This document shows, one piece after another, positions 13,001 to 26,990 of a stretch of DNA of 64,000 bases. The DNA comes from Monomorium pharaonis (taxonomy: Eukaryota; Arthropoda; Insecta; Hymenoptera; Formicidae), in the NCBI RefSeq assembly GCF_013373865.1, contig NC_050476.1:20039686-20103685 (forward strand). Direction: 5' to 3'. The translations under genes were made by a program, and so were the position numbers. Under the pieces are notes generated by a model that did not search any database, was not told where the DNA came from, and saw nothing but the letters and a program-made list of their open reading frames with translations. Each line of letters begins with the position of its first letter. Position 1 is the stretch's first letter.

Positions 13001-13020
13001 CTCTCTCTCTCTCTCTCTTT
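13001..13020. repeat. (CT)n microsatellite
   Basis: A simple CT dinucleotide run ending in TTT, in non-coding DNA. Confidence 0.85.
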
Positions 13021-14113
13021 TTCTACTCTTGAAGAAACTAAACTCCCGTTAAAAGAATCATCAAGCAGTAACCAGTGTTCGCGTCAAGGTAGAAACTAAC
13101 TTTAAAGTGAGAGTAAGTGTGTACTTTGGATTCCAATCTCCGCGCAGTAGATCCAATCGATAGGAGATTGACCGACAAATGGGATATTAACTGAGAGCAG
13201 GCGCGTGCAAACGCGCCGACATACAGATGCACTTGAGCGTCCAGCGCCGCACGGAATTCACGTAGATGCTTATCTGATTGCTTTTGCGCTTCGCCACCGC
13301 GCGTAGAAGCGGATTCGCGTGGATCGCTCCTGGTAAAGCGTGGTAAATAAACGCGCATACGTTGAATGCATACGTGTGTGCATAGACGAGTCCTGCAGGT
13401 GTATAAATATCTGTGCAATACCTATATATAATACCGGTTCCCCCTCGTCCCCTCCCTCGTACGGTATTCATACGCACGGCAACGAAACACGACTTTTAGT
13501 TATCCGGATTTTTTTAGCCCACGATCGGAGGACGATATCTTCATTTTAATGGGAACTATCGGGTTTATTTATGGCACATCACGATCCAACCTTCAACGAG
13601 TTTGGTCGCACAATTAGGAGTAAAAGGAAGTACCGCGGCGACAGATTTCACGGTCATTCCGATGCCGAGATAGCGGGGATCTAATAAGCGATTTTATGAA
13701 CTACGAATATACTCAATGTCGCACCTCCGACTCTTAATTGAAAGTGTGCAAGAGCACGTAAAGATTATTCTTACTGGCATAGATAAGCCAATGTAATCAA
13801 AATATGATCCGGTCAATCCAGTTAAGATAATCCAAATCAAGATAAAGGGCATTTATGAATTCTCAATGATTTAAGGAAGGATTCTGTTTTTGGAAGGCCA
13901 CGTATCAAATTTAATGTCTCTGCTCTTTCACCGCAGGTTATCTCGTAAAATTGCTCTACGTAGCTCTATTTTCGGCGCGCTCGTATATGTCCGCGTCGCT
14001 ATTAAAAGTCTACCTCAATGCGTATGTTGCCACGTACTCTAGATGTGGTAAGGCAAGATCGATCGAGTAAAACGCGACTGTTTAAAATCTGGCCGATTGT
14101 CAGTCACATGCTG

Positions 14114-14158
14114 TGATCAATTGAAGTATGATTAATTGAAATACGATTAATTGAAAAT
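14114..14158. repeat. Three tandem 15-bp units
   Basis: TGATCAATTGAAGTA, TGATTAATTGAAATA and CGATTAATTGAAAAT follow one another without spacing. Each contains an ATTGAA core. They could be a tiny minisatellite or clustered TAAT-type homeodomain sites. Confidence 0.6.
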
Positions 14159-16405
14159 CGTTACTGAAGAAGATTAATTCTCTTTAATAGGCAGTCTTAG
14201 CATTTAATTTTTATAGCAAATTATACAAGAAAAATCACACAGAATTCGTGCAAAATAAAAATCAAATTTGCCTTATGCAACTTGAAGTACTGATTAATAA
14301 AAACGACAAATTTATATTACGAAACGCTTTGCATAAAATTAATGTTATTTAGCTGTCAGGCGGGCACTTAGCGGTGCAAAACGAGAATAGTGAAATTCTT
14401 TGCTTTATTAATTAATGTAACTGGATTAAGAATAAAGCAACTGTTGCGCGATAACGTATACACGCGCAGTTATAAATATGCATCTCTATCTCTCGCTGGG
14501 AGATTTTACGGGAGGCTGAATTGAAAGCGTGTTCTCCGTCTCTGTTCCTCGGCGACTTAATGGCCCCTCGTAAATACTTGCTCATTAGTTGTTAATTAAA
14601 CACGAGGACTTGAGGCTGCGGAAATCGCGAAATCACAGCTCCCGACCGACGTCTCGACAACTTACGTAACTCCTTCGAATCGTCAAGTCCGATGCACTTG
14701 TCGTAGGGACAAGGAGAACAATGCACTCGGTCGACTCGACCGTCAGTGGTAGTTCCAGAAGTGATACCAAGCGTGAGTCGGAAACGACTATTATACGGAA
14801 ACAATTGTTCGATTGTGAGGATCGACGGCGCAGGAAGACATTACGCCTAATAACAGATACTTTTCGATTTTTCGAGGGAATCGGCATTACAACGTAAGTT
14901 GGTCAGAATATTGTAATTGCAGTAGAATAATGGTCTGACGAAGGTAATGATGACGGTTTTTAATGCTAATTGTTATTAAAGCACAATCATTTTCTCAGGT
15001 ATGCTTATTATCTGATAATAAACACATTTAACGTATTTTAAATAGAAACAATCTCTAGAAAAGTGAAGATCAATAAACAGTTTGAAAAAAAAAAAGAGTT
15101 TACACAGTTGTTAATAAAAAATTATATAAAGGCAAATATATTTATCACTTTTAAGAGATTTTTTATTGCTACTTTTTATAGTTTACCAATATTTAAAAGT
15201 CTGCCAATCTGTAAATCTGCAAATTAAAATTTTTTCTTGCAAAATCAGTTTTAAATTGTCTGGCGAAAAAATTTGTGTAAGATGATTAAACAGAAAAACT
15301 GTTAATTATCAATTATTGTGAAAAATTTTTCGGAAAAGGGGAATCTTTAGATAGATGCTTTCGAATATCTAGCTAATAACTGTAAAAACTGTCCGATCAA
15401 ATGAACAGATATTTAATTTCCATTTATTTTTGATTCTGATTATTTCATTTTCAATGTGGTCGAATTTTTGTCCTATCTAAATATCCGTTTGTAACTATTT
15501 GATAAGATAATCCGATCGTTATTCTTTAGAAATTTTTCTCAATGTGTGTTTCAAGACTGACAAAAGTGTCGACGTAGAAGCGTAGTTTATATGAGTTAGA
15601 AATATTAAACTCACAGAAATTATATTCAGCACAAAAATTTACTGCAGACCGAATAGGCAATCTTATCTCTGTGTTTAACATTTATCGATCGAATATTTAA
15701 CTTGTTATTACTTCATAGTTAAGCTTTGATTATACGATCGTTTCTGGGAAATATAAATGTCTTTAGCGTAGATTTATGAGACATATCACGGTTGCGTGTA
15801 GCGTTGATGGTACGTTAATATAATTTTATATTGCCTTTTTTCAGAATGAACGAATTCAGTCTAAGTTTCCATCTAAAATATGAATACTATAAACGCGCGC
15901 ACATTTTCCCTTTCTTATTAAAACGTAGCTAATTATGTAGTAATTATCATGATGGCTTTCTCTTCGCGTGTCTCAACGGCGAACAAACCATCGCCATCGT
16001 ATTTTATTCGGATTGCACGTAGGCCAAATTCTATACGAGTAGTAAATAGATTTAGTTATCGTTACTTTCCCCTTGAATATTTTAGTCACGCCTCGAATAA
16101 CAGAGATGTAAATAGTCACCAATATTTTTCCTATCAATATTTTTATCGTGCTTTGTTCATCTCTATTGAAGAGTTAAGAATACTTATGCCGATATAAAAT
16201 AGCCTAGACTTCTAGATTTAGAAAAAAAACTTTACTTTGTTTTAGATATAATATTTATTTTTGTCTATTGTCTATTTTTAATGACACTTGAGTTTAACAC
16301 TTTTGATCTGAATGGCTTTACAAATGGTTTTTAGAACATTGACTTTTGAGAAAGAAGAATAGTTCTGTCCGGTCTGTAACCTTCGGTAAATTGAAATATT
16401 TAATT

Positions 16406-16770
16406 ATTGAATAATAGCAAATTATGTAAGACTGCCATTTTTGCATAAAAGCATTATATTCCGAGATTTAAAAATATGCAAAACAGCATTAATCTATTAT
16501 ATGTATACAAAGTATTGTATTAATTCTACTGCACAGTTCTTTCATTTTTTAAAATTCCTATTATCAGTAAAAAATGTCCAGTTGCTTTAAAAAACCTATA
16601 ATGCTTTTTATAAGAAGAAAACAAACCTGTACAAGCATATACACAATGTTCTGCATTGAAGTCAAGAGCAGTTTGTATAAGACTGTTATTTTTGCGTGGA
16701 AACATTATACACCCGAGACTCGGAAGCGGGCAGAATAGCATTGATCTATGTAGAGATCATCGTATTAATT
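16406..16770. repeat. Diverged direct duplication (two copies of about 115-120 bp)
   Basis: Copy A (16406-16525) and copy B (16655-16770) align collinearly. Both run from ATTGAA through GTAAGACTG or ATAAGACTG, ATTTTTGC, CATTATA, CCGAGA and AGCATT, then ATCTAT, to GTATTAATT. Identity is roughly 70% by eye. Copy B keeps more G and C than copy A. No reading frame is conserved between them, so they look like two old copies of a repeat or a local segmental duplication. Confidence 0.5.
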
Positions 16771-18087
16771 TCATGATGCACATATTTCTGCAATTTCTTC
16801 TGCGACGATCGTACACCGATTGCATACAGAGCGTATTCCGTCGGCCATTAATTGCACCTCGGTGATGGACAAGATAGTCAAGTGGCGGCTATCTGTCACG
16901 TGCGAACGTCACTAAGATGATGATCATTAATCGTTCACGCAGGTCGTACTTCTAACGCTTATACGCGCGCTCGATAATGGCTCCTCTTTTGCTTCTTTTG
17001 CTCACCAAGTTCTAGCAGGTGGTTCGTCTATGAAGTACTCATCCGTATCGCCGACCGATGATCGAGTTTTTATGAGGGCCGTTAAGAGACACCGACAATG
17101 TTCGCGCGGACCGTATCGCAATCGTTGCCGTGCAATCTCGCTATCATGAATATAATGCCTGTCTTACTAGACACGGATATACGGTGATTATGCTCTCTTA
17201 GCATTTAGATTATTCACTCAATCATTAAAAGAAAAATTTTTATTTTCTGTAAATCTCTCTCTCTCTCTTTTTTCTTTGTTGTGAAGATACACTAAAAAAA
17301 TTCTAATAAACCAATTCCAATGTAAAGAAATCTGTTTTCGCAAAAATTATTTTAATTATATGAAGGATAATATTCTGAAAAAAAAACTGACGTACATAAA
17401 TTTCGTTTTAAATACATTATTAGCAAAAGACGTGCGTTTTTTATTTTTTAAACTCCGTTGAGAATGATAGTAAAAGTGACAATAGTTCTGATAGTGTTTA
17501 TAGTTGCCAATTTTTAATAAAATATTTTCATTATTTTTTAACAAAATGTAAAGTATTTACATTATTTGTGCGTATGTGACACATTTTCTAAAAATGTGTA
17601 AGAACTAAGACAAAATTCGCTTTACAATTAACAATATGTTAACAATTGAGGAAAAAGTCTGACGCAATTTGTGCACTTGATTATTATCTGCTGCTTTTAT
17701 TACGGCACATTGCCGCGACAACTGGTTGATGAATGAGCGAAGAAAAAACTCGCGATCTTCGAGATAGTTTTCCTCTCTGAGGGCGTACGTGGACTAATTT
17801 TATTGGCCATACATCTTGCGTCTCTCGCTTTTCCGCAAGCATTTATTGCCCGTTTATGCGTACCTGAAGCCGAAGAATTTTATCTGCAAGGTAACAGCCC
17901 GTTGTATCCGCAGAATTTTACTCGCTTTAAAAGCTGCTCGCTAAAGGTGCACCTCATCAGGAACATTTCAAAACACTTACGCTAAATATCGGTAATTATA
18001 GATATCCATTAGTTGTATATCATTTCTGTACATAGGTAATTAGGTCCTAAACGTGTGAATTCTTTTGTAGTTATCTTTTTCACGCAA

Positions 18088-18113
18088 TTTTTTTTTTTTT
18101 TTTTTTTTTTTTT
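18088..18113. repeat. Poly-T run (26 T)
   Basis: An uninterrupted run of 26 T. It may be the poly-A tail of a retroposed sequence in minus orientation, but no recognisable retrogene or SINE body adjoins it. Confidence 0.7.
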
Positions 18114-18980
18114 GTAGCATTGACGTCATATATTTTATCTGTTGAGAATAATGAAAAAAAGTAAAATATATAATGAAATAAAAATATACTTGGAATGGAG
18201 AAAAAAAAACAGAATTTTTTTTTACGAGAAAATGTTTTGCTAGAAATATTGATAATTAGAAATTGTTTCCAAAAATATTCAAACACATGTTTCCTTTTAA
18301 CTTATCAACTGAATCTAATTATTAATTTACATTTGGCTGTATTACAAGTAACAGAAATTGAGATACATTTCAGCATAATAATGATTGATGATGACAATGT
18401 AATTATTATTCCATTTCATGTTTCTTTTGAATGTTAATTTACCTCTCTTCTTTTTAATAAAAACTAGCTCAAAAACAGTCAAATTTTTTATATTTAAATT
18501 TTATGTGTTTTTGCAATTACACATAAAAATAGTTCGATTATTCTTCAATTCTTTAAAGAATTTACTGTTATAAAAATTCTAAAATTAAAAAAAAAGTAAA
18601 CTGTATTTGATAGGGAATATCATGACGTCGTAAAATGCAACTCGCTTCTGTACGCATTTAATCGCAACGTGCCATCAACATGCAACCCCTGCATACCGGT
18701 AGATCAACCCTTTGCCCTTCGTCTTCTTGCGCCTGTCATGAGTTATGAGCTGCGTCCGCGATGATCGCCTTTAACAACTGGGTGAGCGCGAAACGAGCGT
18801 AGGAAAGTCGCATTCTTCTCGCGGGTATTAATCTTCCTAGATTAAGCGCGCGCTCGTCATCCGATGGGACGCGTGTTTAAAACGTGACGCGCTTAAAGCG
18901 AATTTGCGCGGTTCGCTTTTTGCCGACCACCGATTACTAATAGTTAAATGTAAAATTGATACGTTTAAAAACGAATTGCT

Positions 18981-19134
18981 CTTATAAAAATGTAATACTG
19001 GGCAATGTTCAATTGTCCAGTTAATTATTACTTATTTTGAATATTAAAAGTACTAACAGCAGCGATTTTAATACATAAAATAAGTATTAATTATTGGCCA
19101 ATTTTAATGCTGCTCGGTATTACATTTTTATAAA
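18981..19134. mobile_element. Long fold-back MITE-like element
   Basis: The terminal sequence TTATAAAAATGTAATACT (18982-18999) is the reverse complement, with one difference, of 19116-19133. Pairing continues inward over most of the roughly 75-base halves. Examples are AATTATTACTTATTTT opposite AAAATAAGTATTAATTATT, and a GCAGCGATTTTAAT/ATTTTAATGCTGC pair. The element has no coding capacity and a loop of only a few bases. This is typical of a palindromic non-autonomous DNA element. Confidence 0.55.
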
Positions 19135-19259
19135 AGTAAAAAATATGATTTTATATAAAACCTAATCTACAATTAATTAAATAAATAACAATTTGACGCA
19201 AGACAGAATCGAAGAAATTGATGATATCCGCTTTTTGTAAAGCTGAATCACAATCAAAC

Positions 19260-19960
19260 AATTTCCGTGCATCATAAATCGCGTCCTTGTGACAGAGTCT
19301 TTCGAAGATCGACGTTAGCGATAGCAATTCGTGCCAATCCGTCAAAATCTCGCCGCGTAAATTCGCCTTTAAGACCGGAGATACGAGGAAGGCTCGCCCG
19401 AGCGAAAGGAGCCGCGCGTGTCTTCGCGCAACGACACAGTTCAACTGCGAAGGTCGGTCAATGGCCAACGGGCGGCTGACGACGAGATGCTCGCGAGTAC
19501 GAGGGCACCGGAGGAGGATCGACGTAATGTAACACGCGCGACGTTACCAGAATATCATTAAGCTTAATTGCTGGCGACGTCGTCCAGTTGGCCAGATGGT
19601 ACATAGCAATGCACGTGCTCCGACAATAAGCGTGCGAAAAATTAGGGGGCAGGGGGGGGGGCGGAGGGAGATCGTGGGTGACAGCGCCCGTGTTACAGCC
19701 TCACGAGAAACGGTAACGAGATTATTTCGCCGTGGGTTACGCGCGGCCCACAACGACGCATTTCAGCTCTCGGCGGGCGCGGCTAATCTGATTATGGAAA
19801 TGAGATGACACCGGCGCGTCTTTCGCGAATCGGCGCGGCACGAGGGTTTTAGCGTCTCGAGCCGAGTCTCTCGATGGGTTCTCTCTGTCAAAAAGGTGGG
19901 ACGCCTGTTGCCGCGCTCTTTAACGGGGAATCTCGGCTTCGATCTCTACGAGAGCGTTCC
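19260..19960. other. CpG-rich island
   Basis: A GC-rich block with a G-tract near 19645-19661 and many CpG. Short frames occur on both strands (for example 19151-19468 minus, 19544-19753 minus and 19596-19808 plus), with no domain I can name. Promoter-like or regulatory by composition. No splice model is supported. Confidence 0.35.
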
Positions 19961-22900
19961 GTTACACTTAATGTTCCTTCTTTGTAATTATTCAGCCATG
20001 TTTACCAGATAATCGGATGTAATGTCGCATCCTTTATCGTGCAGTCATATTTTTGTTTTATTTAATATTATCTTGATGTGACAAATAAAAGAATGCAGGT
20101 AACTATCAAGAATTATATTACCGTCAAACGACTGATCCATGAAGAACGTTTATTATTATTATGTTTATAATAACGTTTAATTAGTAAATTGGTACTAAAA
20201 CTTATCGGTCCGTATTCTGAACTCGCATTTATCGCTAAATGCACGTCTAAATGCGCCAATCGGCCAATAAGATGTTATCTTAGGCTGATTTAAAGGTACA
20301 TTTAGCGATAAATGCGAGCTCAGAATACGGACCATGCTGTCTACGCAAAGACGGAAAATCTTTTATTTATAATATGATCGTAACCTCCGCGATTACATTT
20401 TAGCATTTTAAAACTAAGATTTGTGATTTGCAAATAGTAGGGCAAAATATTCTGTAGTTGTGTGATATCATGTTTTTTTTCTATTTTACAATTAAATAAT
20501 GGCAACAATTTTTTTTGTTAATACAACTATGTATTCTGATATTGGCACAAATGATATTTCAGATGTCTTTAAAATCCAAATTGTTACAATACGCGAAGAT
20601 CTACATATACAGGAAAATATTAATGATACCATTAGTTACTAAAAAAAAAATAATAAATTGACTAATTATTTTTTAATTATAAGAGTATAATACTGTTTTC
20701 GCTTTATGTGGAGAGTGATAATATGGAAGACAAAGTTTTCGTGCTCCGTGAGAGGAGCAAGCTCAAGTGCATTCTTACGGAATGTCTCGTGTAACGAGAT
20801 TACACCTTCGTCTTTCAGGGATTACCTACAGCTGATGGCTTAACACTTCTTATTTAAAAGGCGATAAATCTGATTATGATAATAATATACCGCGTCTTAA
20901 ATTTTGCAAATTATATGAGGTTTTATTACCCAATGGTGACATCTCTAAAGTAAACGTAAGATGTTAATTCTTATTTTGATAACGTGATAAATGGATAACT
21001 GATGGTAAAGTCACTGATCTATAAAATATAATCAGTAGTTTTCGATGACATAGAGATAAATATTTATTACGTAACGTTATTGTCTATGATTGTTTATCAG
21101 ATTGTTTCTCAAAAATTAAATTGTAACGTAATTTTATGACACAAATTGTTCAATCGTCAAATTGTTATTTATTTGATTGCCATCAAAACACGGTCGACGA
21201 ATAAAATTAATAAAAATTATAGATAGAGAAGATATAGGTCGAGCATAAAGCACCTGAAAATCATTTTTTAAAAAACGGAAGACAGTTGCCGTTAAAGAAG
21301 GAAGAACAATTCCGAAGTTATGAGAAAGGAAGACAAAGAAAGTAAAGATTGCCTTCTGTAATTTTTGCATGATCTTTGCAAGGATCCAAAGGACATGCTT
21401 AGTAATATACATATATAAATAATAAAAATATAATTTTTGTAATATAAAGCATTTTACGGTAACGAATCCAGTTCTCATCGAAGTAAACATGTTGTTTCTC
21501 GGATATTTACAGAAAGTTATCGAAACGCATCATAACGTATCCAACGTAACATGTTCTTGAAATATAGATAAGATAGTGCAACATATGATTAAAATGTAAA
21601 ATTCTTTAAAATGAAGGAAACATAAATAGAATTCCCCGGCCTCCATCGCCTTCAGCAACGTCAATTAATGCAGGGAACATTGACTTTCGTTAATTGTAAG
21701 TCTGAAGGGGTGTTATTCCAGTGCAAATGATAGATAATTACTGTGCACATAGGCTGCAAACGACAGGAGTGTGTATAGAAAAAGAAAAAAAAACAAGATT
21801 TAATAGCTAAATCTATTTTAGTCACGATACCTTGTCAAAGTTTGCATTCTTCAAATGCTTCAAATCGCACGGAAGTAAATCGACCAGATTGTGAAGATTA
21901 CAAAAAAATCTTAAGTTGAAGAACTGCGTTTATTTATTACAACTATACGTACAATAGCAAAAGACTAAATAATTCCATATGATTATTATGAGAATTAAAT
22001 TATATAAGGCATATATTAAGAGAGATAAAATGAATCTTATACGTTGTTAATTTATTAGATAAATTTTTTTTCTGTAAAGCATTATGATATAATTTTATCT
22101 TGCATTTCAATAAATTTACTAATCAATTTTTGTTTAATCATTGTTTTGTGTATAATTTATTACAAGAACACATAGAAAACTTTTAATAGTGCACACAAAA
22201 ATACAAAATTATTCGCTGGTTATACCTGTTTTAGTCTCAATCATCGGACATTTTATTCTCTCACGCACAGACACGGTAATTACGCATCGACAAGGTGGGC
22301 AAATGTCATGTATTCCCGTATAGAATGCATATTTTCATTTTGTAGCAAGGATATCTCGTACGGCGTGAAATTCCTAAAACTTGGTTTCACTCGTCGCAAG
22401 CCAAATAAAAGACGCGCGAGTGAATTGTCACAAAATTAATGAACACGTCGTGCTTATAACGTATCGCGCCACGCCTTCTAGCTTTTGCCTGAAACCGCCC
22501 GTTACATATACATATTCATTAGCTCGAACGTCTTTCCATTTATTTATCTTTATTGAACTTATTCGTGACTTCGCTCTCTTAACTTGTATCTGCAAATGCC
22601 GCGAGCCGTGCATCGAGCATTGCTTAACAGAGCTGCGACAAGAGAAAAGAAAACTTATTTCATGTTCAATCTTTTTAAATTTATTCTTCGTTGATCGCAT
22701 GGAGATTCAGATCTTTACATCTGTATCTTGATTAAAATAAAACCACGAGAAAGATGTATAAAAAATACTGATTGCCCATTTGAAATTTTGAAAGATGAAG
22801 ATAGAAACAAGTGTTGTCGGGATTTAGATTATTTTTTTGTTACTTTATAAATACGTATGATTTTTTGTGTAATTTTTTATGCTTTGTCGCCGGTGATGTG

Positions 22901-25900
22901 TGATCATTATCTAAGCATAATATAGTTGTCAAGTAGCATATATTCCACTGTCAAATTTATTATGATCGTCTGAATGAAGCACGACTGTTTACCAACTATA
23001 TCTTTTTATCTTCCTTTATGCATTTTTAATAAAACAGGTACATGCATATTTAATATGGAATATTTCCGATAAACTAGCTGTATCCTTTCCGAATTATCGA
23101 ATTTATGATAAATCGACGTTTCCTTCTTTTAAAAAAACTTATCATACATTACGTATCTCGTTAATTTAATAATTTATTCTTTCTTTTTTGTATTATTTAG
23201 AAAATATTTACATTAAAAAGTATCGATGGATAGCAAGGTGCAGACATAAAGATCCTAAATTTCTTAATAATGAATAGATGCGAGAGATGTTTATAGCGAT
23301 TAAAATGAAGTCTATTTTATTAAATATTGATGAATGTAAGTGGCGTAATGATCATCGAATGGTTTCGATAGAATACCCAGAAGTTTGTCAAGGATGTAAA
23401 AAATGGCAGAAGAATGTGTGGAGAGAGCGATGACATGGGCGTTTTTTAATACTTCTCTTATATAAAAATAAAAAAAAAAACAGAAGAACAGTTGTACTGA
23501 ATCCCGTATGACTGGTGTCCTTTTGCCTCGAGGCATGTCGAGTTGAAATTCTGATTCTTAATACGGAAGTTTCATCGAGACCTCCGACTTTACGACGCGA
23601 TTTCGAAGCATACTAGAAATTACGGATTGAAAAAAAAAGTGAGGTAGCTTAGTATCTAGAATAAAATTAAACGGTGAATTGGAACGCAATGAAGTTTGAA
23701 ACAGTAAAAGGCATTGAATTAGGTCCACACAACGAGAAAAAGTGTTTGCTTTAAATGATGAGTTTCGTGATTGCAGTTCAACGCCATATAATTAGCAAGT
23801 TAAACACGGTTCGGATACTGATTGAGCAAACGCAGAATAAATCGATCAGTCCCGAGCAAATAGCTCGCAGACATGAAACAGGATACTAAATAAGCATATC
23901 CTTCGTGAAAGTGGAGAAGCAACGAGGTGTTTGCGCTTTGCGGGGTGTAGCTCGAGAGTGAATGACGCTTTTATAACAGAATGGTGAGTGAATGAAGCAA
24001 CTGTATTGCACGGCGCTTCAGATTTACGTATGCAACGAGACGCTTTTACAGCCTACGAAAGAAAGCGTCGAAACAAGTTATAAATATGTTAATTTGCAAA
24101 TATTTGCGGGTACACGTGACTCGATTGAGTATTCATTCACGAATATTTGGACGTGAATGCTACATGAAAATCATGTTTGCAAATACGGATTCGACGTTAG
24201 TATTGCCTTGGTGGGATTGATGGGATGGAAGGTCGTGACTTTGTTAATTTTTGACGTTAATTACTTAATTGTCTCGCAACTTTGCGTAGACGGTTCAGTT
24301 AAAAGTTTAGTTCAAATTGAAATATGCTTTGCTTTTTTTTTCTCAGGTTTTTAAAATTTAATCTATCTATATTAGTATCTGCATAATAAAGTCTTTATTA
24401 TCGAAACTATTTTTTTTATTTTGTATCCATAATTTTTTACAAGTTATGTGTAAGATGTATTAGTTTAAATACGTCGAAAATGTACACGAAATTGATGTGC
24501 CATTATTATTTTCTGTCATTTGTTTCGGTACAAATTATTTCTTATGCCCCGGAAACATTCTTGTTTGTTTCGCTAAAAATCTATTGCTTTACGTTTACAC
24601 ACATTGCACGCACTCGTCAAATCATCAGTCAACAACTCGCCGCTCTGATTTCTAATTCTCATTCGCCGTAATGCGCGTAATAAATTTCAATCGCGCGTGC
24701 CTCGACCTGACACGAGGGAATTTCTAATTTCGGAACGTTGCAACCGGCATCAGGAAATAAATGAAATCAATCAACTCGGTGCGCGACATGTGCAACTGCA
24801 TAAATTATATTTATGCAGCGGCGCGAACAGAGATTTATCGTCTTCTGATGCGACGTACCACGTAATGGATAGTTTTTGCACAATTTCGACTAATGACAAA
24901 TTATGATAGTATTCGTTATAAATTGCAGAAAAGAAGAAAATTGAAAAGATTAATTTTCTCAGAAAGATAACCGAATTATTTAGACGTAGACTGATTATAA
25001 ATATTATTTATTTTTTAAAAACTTCTGCTTGGTACTATTTGAAAAGGTATTTATTTTAATCTAATAAATTTTTTTATTAGTGTATTCTTAACAATTCTTA
25101 TATCTTGCGTTAAAAAAAAATAAAATTTTATAGGCACGTGTAACATCAAATTCTTAAACATATTTTTTCAATGTCATGAAAACATTTATTATATATAAAA
25201 AAATTATAAAATAAATTAGAAATTATATGATTACATATAAGAAATTGTAATTATAAAGTGTGAGAAAAAAATTGTAAATACAGTTCGTAAGATTACATAT
25301 ATGCAATTTACAAATTTTAATCTTTGAAGATTTTGCAATAGTAATCGGGGTGGTCGAAGTGCATAAAAACTATTGCAAAATGATCCTATGGTTTCGATCC
25401 TATGGCCTACCGACCAGTCAACATATCTCGAAGAGCTATGTTGCAACAGAAATGGTATCTTAAGCTGGATACACAACGAAATGCTTATTCCATTTCATAT
25501 TACTGCTTCTTTCCAAGAGGGAAAGACAGAGAACGATGCGTGCGGCGCTCGCACGCGGTAGTGCGAGGCAGCAAGATTTTACGTTCGTCGTAAATGTCCT
25601 CGGACTTAAATAATTCTTTGCCCATATCCCGAAAAGCGCGATGGCGCTCATCCGATTAGTCTAATCCCGCGATATGATTTTGGTATAAACACGGTCGTAG
25701 AATCCAACTAATATCTCGAAACCAGATAATAAAAATAAGAACATCGTAATAAAAATTGTCCCGGCCATCTCGCGGCCGTGCAAAGTGATAAGAAACATTA
25801 TGCGCCGTTTTATGCGCGAAATAATTTATGTATGCGTTTTTTACAATAAAAGTAATATAATTATTATGGGTTACTATTAAAAAAATACGATAATTTTCAC

Positions 25901-26990
25901 ATTTACATTGAAGTACTATAACGACAGTAACAATAACGAGAAATATTTTTTATAAGTTTTGTAGCTACAAAAATAATTAGCAGCCTGTCATGTTCTTACT
26001 TTGTCAAGTCAATCACGACGGGTGTGGATGTACCTTTATCTCCCATCGAGATTTTTTTATATTGACGGTATCGTTTGGTCTATTCAACGGGTGTAAGTTA
26101 CACGATGACCATATCGCAATACTATTTCTCTTTCAGGGCAGTAACATTTAAAGTCAAAGGTGCATGTGACGCATTAGGTAACCACGCTGTAAAGCATAGA
26201 AAAGATCGCTCTTTCGTGCTCGTAATTGCAGTAGCAACATTCAGCGCATAATTTTGTCATCGCTGTCGGTCGCGCTGTCGTTGCCGAACGCGCAAGTTTC
26301 AATCTGCATTGGTAAACGGCGACAAGTAAGCTTCGGCCAATTTCAATACATAGTACAGGAAATGGAAGCCATAACTCGCATGATCAGTAGTAAGACAGTT
26401 AACAGTAATTTCCAACCGTAAAAGGAAAATGCTCTTTTCCTTTCTCGTAGCATTTTGCGAAATTTGCTTGTTTCCATTTCCGCTGACGCAGACTAATATT
26501 ACAAAATGAAAGAGAGGCTACAAAGTACAGTGTGAAGACAGGTCTTGGTTTTAACTCACGTGTTTTTTTTTACCTTCTTCGTGTTTCTACATAAAAATTT
26601 GAAAAATTTAGAAATCCGACAAATTATCAAGTGTAAATTGCTGTAATAATTTTTTAGTGATATTGTTTGTTGAAAGAATATACTATTTTTTAATATTAAC
26701 TATTGCATTGAGAAAAAGATACTTGAAAATTTTTATTTACATAGAGCAAAATAAAATTTTGTTCCCAGGAGATAAATTGATTAATAATGAAAATTAATAT
26801 ACTTTACAGAAATCTATATTCTGCCATCACAATCAAATTTTTTATAAATAATAAATATCGAAGAAAACATTACAAGTAACATTTACTTGCTAATATTCCG
26901 ACTTTCTTTCTCAGCGTAGCTTTTTGATGTTTTCGATCAGATTTTCTCAGCGAGTCATAATCACCTCAGTTGTAAATTTCATTGGCCATC
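19961..26990. other. AT-rich non-coding stretch
   Basis: Apart from the MITE at 20207-20333, no gene or RNA gene could be supported. GC-richer pockets at about 24640-24860 and 25380-25680 hold short frames with no recognisable domain. All other long frames are low-complexity peptides typical of AT-rich DNA. Confidence 0.5.
20207..20333. mobile_element. MITE with 35-bp terminal inverted repeats
   Basis: The left end 20207-20241, starting GGTCCGTATTCTGAACTCGC, and the right end 20299-20333, ending AGAATACGGACC, are reverse complements over 35 bases with one mismatch. The 57-base centre also partly folds (TCTAAATGC..CAATCGGCC opposite GGCTGATTTAAAGG). At 127 bp it has no coding capacity. It is a well-preserved, probably recent miniature inverted-repeat element. 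No convincing target-site duplication is visible beside the ends, so the superfamily is undetermined. Confidence 0.75.

Larger units (their letters stand above)
11871..18640. other. AT-rich non-coding stretch
   Basis: No gene could be supported. Visible structures are a hairpin at 12926-12958, a (CT)n tract at 13001-13020, three 15-base near-repeats at 14114-14158, a diverged direct duplication at 16406-16525 and 16655-16770, and a 26-base T-run at 18088-18113. A GC-richer pocket at about 13200-13470 has frames on both strands with no recognisable domain. Confidence 0.55.

Noticed and set aside
18088..18113. T26 run as the tail of a retrogene
   Set aside because: No retrogene body or target duplication is visible beside it, so it is kept only as a simple repeat.
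23638..23660. TGAGGTAGCTTAGTATCTAG, similar to let-7
   Set aside because: Several mismatches in a highly conserved microRNA and no complementary arm nearby.
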